From: Planctomycetota bacterium
GTDB lineage: Bacteria; Planctomycetota; UBA1135; UBA2386
DNA: 5,635 nt
Assembly: GCA_947455805.1 (NCBI GenBank)
Contig: CANGSN010000230.1
Coordinates: 1 to 5,635, forward strand
Direction of reading: 5' to 3'
The first letter of the stretch is position 1; every line of letters begins with the position of its first letter. The notes under the pieces were generated by a model. The model saw nothing but the letters and a program-made list of their open reading frames with translations, was not told where the DNA came from and did not search any database. Both the position numbers and the translations under genes were made by a program. This document shows positions 1-5,635 of the stretch, piece by piece.

Positions 1-199
1 CGCGCGGTTGCAGCGTGCGGGCGACCAGGCGGCCGCGGCCGGCCAGCAGCGCCAGCACCAAGGCGCCACTGCCGAGGCGGATCGCAGTGAAGGCAGAAGC
101 ACCGATCGCGCCGTCGCCGAGGGCGCGGCGCGTCAGCAGCGAGTTGGCCGCGAACGCGCACAGCGCCAGCAGCGTGCCGACCAGCGTCCGGAGGTGCAT
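1..199 (-). CDS. EamA/DMT-family membrane transporter, N-terminal part (cut by left edge)
   Basis: Reading the minus strand from the ATG at 199 gives 66 residues with no stop before the window edge. The start of the protein is hydrophobic: a first membrane helix at about residues 6-22, containing AFAANSLLTRRAL, then a short loop, then a second helix at about 36-53 containing SAFTAIRLGSGALVLALL. The combination of 'AFAANSLL' and 'FTAIRLGSGALVLALL' is characteristic of the first two helices of EamA (drug/metabolite transporter superfamily) proteins, which normally have ten helices and about 280-300 residues. The substrate cannot be told from this part. This ATG is the first start after an in-frame TGA, the stop of the upstream molybdoenzyme gene, and no clear Shine-Dalgarno precedes it. 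The 18-base gap suggests co-transcription with that gene. Family call fairly sure; function within the family unknown. Confidence 0.8.
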   Translation of the reverse strand, partial: MHLRTLVGTLLALCAFAANSLLTRRALGDGAIGASAFTAIRLGSGALVLALLAGRGRLVARTLQPR

Positions 200-217
200 G
201 CGCGCCGGCCCAGCGCG

Positions 218-2980
218 TCAGAGCTTGAACGCTTCGTCCGTCGGCCGGCAGACGCGCTTCAGGTGCAGCGGGCGGCGCAGCCCGTTCTTGCCGTGTTGGC
301 CCGCGGGCTTGGTGCGCGCCATCCACTCCTCGAACACCGCCATCGACTTCGCGGTGTCGACGTAGACGTCGCCGTAGCGATCGCCCGGCTCGGCCTTCGT
401 CACCACGACCTTCTGGTGCCAGCAGTGCATGCCGCTGACCGGGTCGGGCTGCACTGGGAACGTCATGTTCTGGTGCACGCCGCCCGACGACCACCAGACC
501 TTCTCGCTGTCCTTGTCGTTGCTGGCGAACGCACCGACGGGCTTCGTGCGGCGCATCAGCCACGCGGTGTCCGAGACCTTGCGCAGGTCGACGTCGTGCA
601 GTTGCCAGTGGTTGCCCGACACCTGGTCGCCCTTCACCGTCCAGCGGCCCATGTGGTGGCTGCAGGCGACGACGCCGGGGCGCACGCCTTCGGTGATCCA
701 GACGGCGTTGACGTAGTAGCCGATGCGCGTCGCCACGCGCACCAGGTCGCCCATGGCGAGGCCGAGGCGCTGCGCGTCGCTCGGATGGATCCACACCGGG
801 TTGGTGTTCGACAGCTCGGTCAGCCACTTGCTGTTGGCGCTGCGCGTGTGGATCAGCGTCGGCAGGCGGAACGTCGGCACCAGCACCATCTCGCCGCGCG
901 CGCGGTCGAGCTTCTGCTCGTCGACGTGGCTCTTCGCGTAGACCGGGGCGGCGAACTCGGGCCAGCCCCAGTCGACCATCGTCGGCGACCACAGCTCGAG
1001 CTTCTTGCTCGGCGTCGGGAAGCCGACGCGCGCCTTGCCGCCGGCGAAGACGCCGGCCAGCTTGCCGTCCTTGGTGACGATGCCGCGCGCTTCGTCGACC
1101 TCGAACGGTCCCGCCAGTTCGCTCTCGTGCGTCTTGTAGACCTGGTCCTGCACCAGGAAGCAGCCGTGGCGCTGCATGTACTCGAGCGGCGAGAGGCCTT
1201 CCTTCGCCGCGGCCGCCGGCAGGCCCGGCACCGAGTTCTCGAAGATCCAGCGGTAGTACTCGGTGACGGTGACGCGCTCGCCGGGGCGGTACGGGGACTC
1301 GAAGTGCTTGCGGATGCCGAGCGAGCCGTCGGGGTCGACGTGCCAGCTGAGCGCGATCCAGAACTCGTCCTCCTCCCAGACCTGGCCCGGGTTGACCTCG
1401 TAGGTCCACGTGACCTGCTTGCCCTGGCGCTCGGCGAGCACGCGGTGCACCGGCTGGCGGAAGCCGATCCACATCGCCGCGTGCGTCTCCTGCGACATCA
1501 GGTCGTGGCGCTCGGTGGCGTGGCCCATCGGCAGCACGAAGTCGGCCCAGCGCGCCGTCTCGTTCCACGTCGGCGACAGCACCGCGTGGCACCCGACCGC
1601 GCCCTCGTCGGCCAGCATGTCGATCCACATGGCGCCGTCGGGATTGGTCCAGACCGGGTTGTAGACGCGCGTGAAGTAGGTGTCGATGCGACCGCGGCCG
1701 CTCTTCACCAGGTGCGGCAGCAGGTAGCTGAGTTCGTGGTGTGCTAGCGGCCACTCCTTCGGATACAGCAGCTCGCTCCACACGTCCTGCGGCCGCGGCT
1801 TGCTGAATGGCGACGGCACGTACTTGTTGGTGCCGGAGCCGGCGGTGCCGCCGATGGTGCCGACGGCGCCGACCAGCACCGAGACGAACTGCAGGTTGCG
1901 CGCGGTCGACCAGCCGCCTTCGTTGCCGGCGGCGGTGTTGCGCCAGACGTGCGAGGCGAAGGCGCTGCCGGCCTGGCCGATGCCGCGGCCGACTTCTTCG
2001 ACGACCTTCGGGTCGAGCCCGCAGACTTCGCCGACGTGCTGCGGCGTCGCGAACGCGTAGTCGGCGGCGAGGTCGCGCTGGAAGCTCGCGAAGTCCTCGC
2101 TGCGGCCCTTGGCGAGCTGGTAGGTGCGCCAGTCGACCCAGTCGTGCACGAAGTCCCACGCCACCAGGTTGTCGCGCAAGATGACGTGGGCGAAGCCGAG
2201 CAGCATCAGCGGCTCGCTGCCCGGCCGCGGCGCCAGCCAGTAGTCGCCCATGCTGGCGGTGTTGCTGAGGCGGATGTCGCAGACCGCGAGCTTCCCGCCC
2301 TTCATCTTGCCGTCGATGATGCGCTGCGCGTGCGGGTTGAAGTAGTGGCCGGTCTCGAGGTGCGAACTGATCAGCAGCGTGAACTTCGCGTTCTCGTAGT
2401 CGGGCGACGGGCGGTCGTAGCCGCTCCACAGCGTGTAGCCAAGACGCGCCGCGGCGCTGCAGACGTTGGTGTGGCTGTTGTGGCCGTCGACGCCCCAGGC
2501 CTGCAGCACGCGCTCGACGTAGCCGTCGTGGCCCGGGCGGCCGACGTGGTACATCACCTCGGTCTTGCGGCCCTCGACGATCGCCTTCTTGATGCGCGCG
2601 CCAAGCGTCTGCAGCACCTCGTCCCAGCTGACGCGTTCGAACTTGCCGCTGCCACGCGGGCCGACCCGCTTCAGCGGGTAGAGGATGCGCTCGGAGTCGT
2701 GGATCTGGTTGATCGTCGCCGGGCCCTTGGCGCAGTTGCGGCCGCGCGAGCCCGGGTGGTAGGGGTTGCCCTCGACCTTGCGGATCTTGCCGTCCTGCTG
2801 GTCGACGTAGGCGACGAGGCCGCACGCCGCTTCGCAGTTGAAGCAGATCGTCGGGACCAGCGAGAACTTGCGGGTGACGCGGTTCGGCCAGGCCTTGGCG
2901 TCGAGTTCCTCCCAGTCGTCCCAGCGGCTCGGCGGCGGGAAGTTCTCGAGCGGCGTCGTGCGCAGCGTGCTGTGGTCCAT
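218..2980 (-). CDS. Molybdopterin-dependent oxidoreductase catalytic subunit (DMSO-reductase superfamily, 4Fe-4S)
   Basis: A 920-residue catalytic subunit of the bis-molybdopterin (MopB/BisC-like) class. Residues 43-85 form the 4Fe-4S site: C46-x2-C49-x3-C53 (ICFNCEAACG) and C83 in GRNCAKG, with Lys85 in the usual electron-relay position. The central domain follows, with C174 in NVCSAAARLG at the position of the molybdenum ligand, NAKFTLLISSHLETG (198-211), and PRPGSEPLML (251-260), which matches the usual RPGTD-type cofactor contact. WNETARWADFVLP (472-484) is also family-typical. The molydopterin dinucleotide-binding domain covers about 697-860. There is no twin-arginine or other signal peptide, so it is probably cytoplasmic. 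The frame stays open upstream to 3445, but that part lies antisense to the divergent gene's signal peptide; ATG 2980 gives a natural N-terminus. No small iron-sulfur or membrane partner is seen in the window. Substrate unknown; polysulfide/tetrathionate-reductase-like or sulfite-oxidising relatives are possible. Confidence 0.93.
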   Translation of the reverse strand: MDHSTLRTTPLENFPPPSRWDDWEELDAKAWPNRVTRKFSLVPTICFNCEAACGLVAYVDQQDGKIRKVEGNPYHPGSRGRNCAKGPATINQIHDSERILYPLKRVGPRGSGKFERVSWDEVLQTLGARIKKAIVEGRKTEVMYHVGRPGHDGYVERVLQAWGVDGHNSHTNVCSAAARLGYTLWSGYDRPSPDYENAKFTLLISSHLETGHYFNPHAQRIIDGKMKGGKLAVCDIRLSNTASMGDYWLAPRPGSEPLMLLGFAHVILRDNLVAWDFVHDWVDWRTYQLAKGRSEDFASFQRDLAADYAFATPQHVGEVCGLDPKVVEEVGRGIGQAGSAFASHVWRNTAAGNEGGWSTARNLQFVSVLVGAVGTIGGTAGSGTNKYVPSPFSKPRPQDVWSELLYPKEWPLAHHELSYLLPHLVKSGRGRIDTYFTRVYNPVWTNPDGAMWIDMLADEGAVGCHAVLSPTWNETARWADFVLPMGHATERHDLMSQETHAAMWIGFRQPVHRVLAERQGKQVTWTYEVNPGQVWEEDEFWIALSWHVDPDGSLGIRKHFESPYRPGERVTVTEYYRWIFENSVPGLPAAAAKEGLSPLEYMQRHGCFLVQDQVYKTHESELAGPFEVDEARGIVTKDGKLAGVFAGGKARVGFPTPSKKLELWSPTMVDWGWPEFAAPVYAKSHVDEQKLDRARGEMVLVPTFRLPTLIHTRSANSKWLTELSNTNPVWIHPSDAQRLGLAMGDLVRVATRIGYYVNAVWITEGVRPGVVACSHHMGRWTVKGDQVSGNHWQLHDVDLRKVSDTAWLMRRTKPVGAFASNDKDSEKVWWSSGGVHQNMTFPVQPDPVSGMHCWHQKVVVTKAEPGDRYGDVYVDTAKSMAVFEEWMARTKPAGQHGKNGLRRPLHLKRVCRPTDEAFKL

Positions 2981-2990
2981 GGGGGCGGCG

Positions 2991-2996
2991 ACGATA
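2991..2996 (-). promoter_or_regulatory. Possible -10 element (TATCGT) just before the molybdoenzyme start
   Basis: On the minus strand TATCGT matches the bacterial -10 consensus at four of six positions, including the key first A and last T. It ends 10 bases before the ATG at 2980. A poor -35 candidate (GTGGCA) lies 18 bases further upstream. If used, transcription would begin only a few bases before the ATG, giving a nearly leaderless message, which would fit the absence of a Shine-Dalgarno there. A chance match is quite possible. Confidence 0.2.
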
Positions 2997-3166
2997 GGTC
3001 GGCGCGCGGTCGCGTGCCACCGGGGTCCGGCGCGCCAGCTCGCCGCCGCAAGGTGCCCCGGAACCCGGCCCGGCCCTGGGATTGCCTTCGGCGACGGCTT
3101 CCATTCGAGGGGCGCGCCGCGTTTGCTTGCCGCCCTCCGGTCGGTGCAGGTCCCGCGCCTGCGGCT

Positions 3167-3171
3167 GGAAG
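3167..3171 (+). promoter_or_regulatory. Weak ribosome binding site (GGAAG) supporting the start at 3180
   Basis: GGAAG lies 8 bases before the ATG at 3180, a suitable spacing. It supports this start over the far upstream in-frame starts of the same open frame (from 2838), which would place about 114 unlikely residues ahead of a clear signal peptide. Confidence 0.35.
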
Positions 3172-3179
3172 CTCCGCCG

Positions 3180-4907
3180 ATGCGCCACCGCCGATCGCTG
3201 CTCGCCCTCGCTCCGTCCGCCGCGACGTTCGTCGCCATGCTGGGCCTGCTGCTCGCGTCGGCCCGCGCGCAGTCGCAGCTGAGCCTGCCGTTCAACAGCA
3301 ACAACGGGCTGGTCGCCAGCGCCGCGTCGTTCTTCAACCTGACGGTGACCAACCCGAGCGGCATCACCGTCGTCGGCCTCGACGTGCACAGCTCGTCGCC
3401 GGTCGACACGCTCGGTGCCATCGAGTTCTGGACCACGCCGACCACCTACGCCGGCCAGCAGCAACTCGCCGCGAACTGGACGCTGCGCGCCAGCGGCTCG
3501 TGCCGGTCGAACGGCCAGGGCGTGCCGTCGCCGGTGTGCTTCGGCCCCGGCGTGTTCCTGCCCCCGGGCACGCACGGCGTCTACGTGCGGCACGCCGGCC
3601 TCGGGCTGCGCTACACCAACAGCTTCGGGGCGGTGACCGTCGGCAACGGCGACGTGACCTACCAAGGCGGCGACGCGGCGATCGCCAACACGCCGTTCGG
3701 CGCGGCGCCGTTCTGGGATCGCACCTGGAACGGCACGCTGCGCTACACGGTCGGCGCCGCACCCGGCCCCGCCTGCGTGCCGCTGGCGACGAAGACGACG
3801 TTCGGCACCGGCTGCTACGGGCCGTTCGGCGACTCGTTCTACGAGGCGTTCGCCGGCCTCGCGACCTGCGATCTCGGCGGCGCGCCCGGCGCCGAGACGG
3901 TGCTGATGGCGACGCCGAACGGGGCGGCGGGCTACACGGTGTCGTTCGGCGCGCCGGCGTGGTACGCGCCGACCAGCGCGCCGAGGCTGAGCAACCACAC
4001 GACACCGGCGGCGATGACCGACGACACGATGTCGCAGGCGCTGGTGCTGCCGTTCGCGTTCCCGTTCCCCGGCGGCTCGGTCGGCGTCGTGCACGCCAAC
4101 GCCAACGGCTTCGTGCACCTCGGGCCGACGACGTCGATCAGCGGCGACTTCACGCCGACGGCCGCGGAACTGCACACGCTGCAGCCGCGCCTGTTGCCGT
4201 TGTGGGGCGACTGGCAGGTGGCGCTGAACACCGCGGTGCTGCCGCAGAGCGGCGTGCACTTCGACGTCGACCCGTCGGGCCAGGCCGCCTACGTCACCTG
4301 GCTCGGCGTCGCCGACCGCCGCGCACATACGCCGACCGCGGGCAGCACGTCGTTGACGTTCCAGGTGGCGCTGCGCAGCAACGGCGTCTTCGAGTTCCGC
4401 TACCGCACGCTGCTGCCGGCGGCCAACGGCGTCGGCGCCGTGCTCGTCGGCTACAGCAAGGGCAACCGCAACCTCGCCGGCGGGCCGGTGTCGGTCGACA
4501 CCGGGTCGCGCGACCTGACGGCGTCGGCGCCGTTCGTCGCACTCGGCCCCGACCAGCTGCCGCTCGCCGTCGACGGCACGCAGCCCCGGCTCGGGCTCGT
4601 CTGGCAGCTGCAGGCCAGCAACCTCGAGCCGATCTCGCCGGTCGGCCTGCTGGTGTTCGGCTCCGCGAGCCTGCCGGGCGTCGACCTCGCGGCGCTCGGG
4701 GCACCGGGTTGCCGCGCCTACCAGACCAGCGACGTGCCGTCGACGATCTTCGCCAGCGTCGGCGGCGGTTTCGCCGCCGCGCTGCCGATCCCGAGCAGCG
4801 CCGCGTTCGCCGGCATGCCGGTGCACTGCCAGGTGCTCGGGCTGACGACGCGCAACGCGCTGCTGCTGGCGACGTCGAACGGGTTGTCGGCGGTGCTCGG
4901 ACCCTGA
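3180..4907 (+). CDS. Secreted multi-module protein of unknown function, planctomycete exoprotein type
   Basis: A 575-residue protein not assignable to a named function. Residues 1-30 are a Sec signal peptide: basic MRHRR, a hydrophobic stretch, and a likely cut after SARA (A30). Residues 31-192 form an all-beta-looking first module ending WNGTLRYTVG. A linker with FGTGCYG (208-214) follows. Residues of about 240-480 form a central module with LVLPFAFPFPGG, NANGFVHLG, LLPLWGDW, FDVDPSGQAAYVTW and FEFRYRTLLPA, a pattern resembling nidogen-like (NIDO) extracellular domains. Residues 488-575 form a C-terminal module (GLLVFGSASLPGVDL, GAPGCRAYQ, HCQVLGL, ATSNGLSAVLG) of a kind recalled from many planctomycete exoproteins. 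Mature cysteines are 108, 120, 199, 212, 230, 511 and 550; 108/120, 199/212 and 511/550 could form disulfides. No catalytic motif, membrane anchor or sorting signal was recognised. It is probably exported and may have a surface or adhesive role, which is inference. The gene stands alone on its strand. Confidence 0.9.
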   Translation: MRHRRSLLALAPSAATFVAMLGLLLASARAQSQLSLPFNSNNGLVASAASFFNLTVTNPSGITVVGLDVHSSSPVDTLGAIEFWTTPTTYAGQQQLAANWTLRASGSCRSNGQGVPSPVCFGPGVFLPPGTHGVYVRHAGLGLRYTNSFGAVTVGNGDVTYQGGDAAIANTPFGAAPFWDRTWNGTLRYTVGAAPGPACVPLATKTTFGTGCYGPFGDSFYEAFAGLATCDLGGAPGAETVLMATPNGAAGYTVSFGAPAWYAPTSAPRLSNHTTPAAMTDDTMSQALVLPFAFPFPGGSVGVVHANANGFVHLGPTTSISGDFTPTAAELHTLQPRLLPLWGDWQVALNTAVLPQSGVHFDVDPSGQAAYVTWLGVADRRAHTPTAGSTSLTFQVALRSNGVFEFRYRTLLPAANGVGAVLVGYSKGNRNLAGGPVSVDTGSRDLTASAPFVALGPDQLPLAVDGTQPRLGLVWQLQASNLEPISPVGLLVFGSASLPGVDLAALGAPGCRAYQTSDVPSTIFASVGGGFAAALPIPSSAAFAGMPVHCQVLGLTTRNALLLATSNGLSAVLGP

Positions 4908-4936
4908 CGCGGACCGCCGGAGCGGGTCGCGGGTCA
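4905..4936. terminator. Possible bidirectional hairpin between convergent genes
   Basis: The plus-strand gene and the CBS gene end facing each other with only 26 bases between their stops. TGA-CGCG-(G)-ACC at 4905-4915 can pair with GGT-CGCG-(GG)-TCA at 4925-4936 around a 9-base loop. This gives 10 pairs with two bulges that include both stop codons. There is no T-tract on either side, so it is not a canonical intrinsic terminator, and in such GC-rich DNA it may be coincidental. Confidence 0.22.
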
Positions 4937-5407
4937 GAAGTGCGCGCCCTGCATTTGTTCCATGTGCGCTTGCAGACGTTCGTACTGCGAGCGCTGCCGG
5001 TCCGGGAACTGCGCCGACAGCGCCTTCAGCACGTCGCTGCGCGACAGGATGCCGAGCAGCCGCCGCGTCGTGTCGACGACCGGCACGCGGCGGATCGGGC
5101 TCTCGCGGAACAGCGAGGCGACCTCGAACAGGTCGGTGCCCGGCCCGACGACGGCGAAGTCGCGGCGCATGTGCTGCACCACCGTGCCTGGCGGCTCGTC
5201 CTCGTAGCGCGCGGTGGCGATCGCGTTCAGCGCGTCGCGCTCGCTGAAGACGCCGATCACCGCGCGGCCGAGCACGACCGGGGCGCCGGAGTAGCCGCGG
5301 ACCATCAGTTCTCGCACGGCGTCGAGAACCGGGGTTTCCGGGGCGAGGACGAAGACGTTCCGCTGCATGGCGTGCTCGGCCGTGAGCACGAGTCGGTGCG
5401 TGTCCAT
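4934..5407 (-). CDS. Tandem CBS-domain protein
   Basis: A 157-residue protein made almost entirely of two CBS domains, which usually pair into a Bateman module that binds adenine nucleotides or related ligands. CBS1 spans about residues 10-65 (GYSGAPVV, then GVFSERDAL with the ribose/phosphate-contact type S-x-x-D at 55-58). CBS2 spans about 75-131 (RRVPVVD, then GILSRSDVL with S-x-x-D at 122-125). Residues 132-157 form a polar, probably helical tail rich in Q, R, M and E (RQRSQYERLQAHMEQMQ). No DNA-binding, kinase or transporter domain is attached, so it probably acts in trans as a cytoplasmic sensor, as is common for stand-alone CBS pairs; the target is unknown. The ATG at 5407 leaves ten residues before CBS1; Met14 would cut into it. 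No clear Shine-Dalgarno is present. It follows the cysteine-motif gene by 19 bases, suggesting co-transcription. Confidence 0.93.
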   Translation of the reverse strand: MDTHRLVLTAEHAMQRNVFVLAPETPVLDAVRELMVRGYSGAPVVLGRAVIGVFSERDALNAIATARYEDEPPGTVVQHMRRDFAVVGPGTDLFEVASLFRESPIRRVPVVDTTRRLLGILSRSDVLKALSAQFPDRQRSQYERLQAHMEQMQGAHF

Positions 5408-5426
5408 GCCGGGACCGTACGCCGCG

Positions 5427-5635
5427 TCAAGCCGGTCGGGGATCCCCGGGCGGCGGTGCCGGCGGCGTGCAAAGAGCCTGCCGCGCGCGGTCCACGACGT
5501 TCGCCAAGCGCTGCACGCAGGGGTCGCAATTGCTGCCGCAGCACCAGCGCCAGCCCTCGTCGGGCTGGTCGAGGTGGCGGGCGACGAACGCCAGGTAGCT
5601 GGCGTCGAGTCGTTCGTCGGCGAGCAGGCCCAGCA
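5427..5635 (-). CDS. C-terminal part of a small cysteine-motif protein (cut by right edge)
   Basis: The minus strand is open from the right edge to a TGA at 5427-5429, giving the last 68 residues of a protein. They start LGLLADERLDASYLAFVARH, a helix-like stretch. A cysteine cluster WRWCCGSNCDPCVQRL follows at 5517-5543 (pattern C-C-x3-C-x2-C), then a helix (ANVVDRARQAL) and a proline-rich end. The cluster resembles the CCGSGCxxCV signature of the oxidoreductase-like N-terminal family (PF09791 type), here within a C-terminal segment. A metal- or iron-sulfur-binding role is plausible but unproven. The reading is preferred over the overlapping minus-strand frame at 5305-5544, whose translation is arginine-rich and low in structure and overlaps the CBS gene. 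The start, total length and any upstream domain lie outside the window. It precedes the CBS gene by 19 bases on the same strand. Confidence 0.68.
   Translation of the reverse strand, partial: LGLLADERLDASYLAFVARHLDQPDEGWRWCCGSNCDPCVQRLANVVDRARQALCTPPAPPPGDPRPA

Larger units (their letters stand above)
2981..3179. promoter_or_regulatory. Divergent intergenic region between the molybdoenzyme and the secreted-protein gene
   Basis: This 199-base, very GC-rich gap separates two divergently transcribed genes, so promoters for both directions are expected here. Both neighbouring reading frames run open through it, but their translations are arginine/proline/alanine-rich and look non-coding. No strong -35/-10 pair was found in either direction, and no convincing operator or riboswitch structure was seen. 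The function is inferred from gene arrangement only. Confidence 0.5.

Noticed and set aside
218..220. In-frame TGA between molybdoenzyme and transporter as a selenocysteine codon
   Set aside because: Some molybdoenzymes use selenocysteine, but at the active site; here Cys174 fills that position and the TGA is at the natural end of the protein, just before a new transporter N-terminus. No SECIS-like hairpin was evident.
8..1747. A 579-codon open frame on the plus strand opposite the molybdoenzyme
   Set aside because: Its translation is dominated by R, A, V, H and L without domain patterns, and it lies antisense to a clearly recognisable enzyme. Long antisense open frames are expected in GC-rich coding DNA.
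3007..3019. Sigma-54-like TGGCAC on the minus strand upstream of the molybdoenzyme
   Set aside because: The matching TTGCA-type -12 element is absent at the required spacing.
2838..3179. N-terminal extension of the secreted protein back to 2838
   Set aside because: It would put 114 residues, antisense to the enzyme's iron-sulfur domain, in front of a clear signal peptide.
2981..3445. N-terminal extension of the molybdoenzyme up to an ATG at 3445
   Set aside because: The extra 155 residues are antisense to the signal peptide and first module of the divergent gene, are low in structure, and the enzyme has a family-like N-terminus from 2980.
3364..4005. Arginine-rich minus-strand open frames opposite the secreted-protein gene (also around 4294-4704)
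   Set aside because: Strongly biased R/A/S/P composition without motifs is typical of shadow frames in GC-rich genes.
5425..5430. TTGACG on the minus strand as a -35 box for the CBS gene
   Set aside because: It lies only about 17 bases before the ATG, too close for a -10 box and a start site, and it falls on the stop codon of the upstream gene.

Overview
This is a GC-rich bacterial window with five protein-coding genes, two of them cut by the window edges. The composition, the general lack of clear Shine-Dalgarno sites and above all the long secreted protein suggest a member of the Planctomycetota. That protein has a signal peptide, a glycine/alanine/threonine-rich beta-type body, and a C-terminal module of a kind familiar from planctomycete hypothetical exoproteins. 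The assignment is an inference from protein style; there is no rRNA or other phylogenetic marker here.

Layout, left to right. Positions 1-199 (minus) hold the N-terminal 66 residues of an EamA/DMT-type membrane transporter that runs off the left edge. Positions 218-2980 (minus) hold a complete 920-residue molybdopterin oxidoreductase with an N-terminal 4Fe-4S site. It sits 18 bases upstream of the transporter, so the two may be co-transcribed. Positions 2981-3179 are a divergent intergenic region that should contain promoters for both directions. Positions 3180-4907 (plus) encode a 575-residue secreted protein of unknown function. A 26-base gap with a bulged inverted repeat separates its stop from that of a convergent gene, a 157-residue tandem-CBS-domain protein at 4934-5407 (minus). 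Nineteen bases upstream of that gene's start lies the stop of a fifth gene (5427-5635, minus), of which only the last 68 residues are visible; it carries a compact C-C-x3-C-x2-C cysteine motif.

The genes do not form an obvious single pathway. The molybdoenzyme is probably a cytoplasmic redox catalytic subunit, but the window contains no ferredoxin-type or membrane-anchor partner for it, so its electron route and substrate are unknown. The CBS protein is probably a nucleotide-sensing regulator. No mobile element, CRISPR array, tRNA, rRNA or phage gene was seen. I found no convincing new system; the most notable items are the apparently orphan molybdoenzyme, the modular secreted protein and the cysteine-motif gene paired with the CBS gene.
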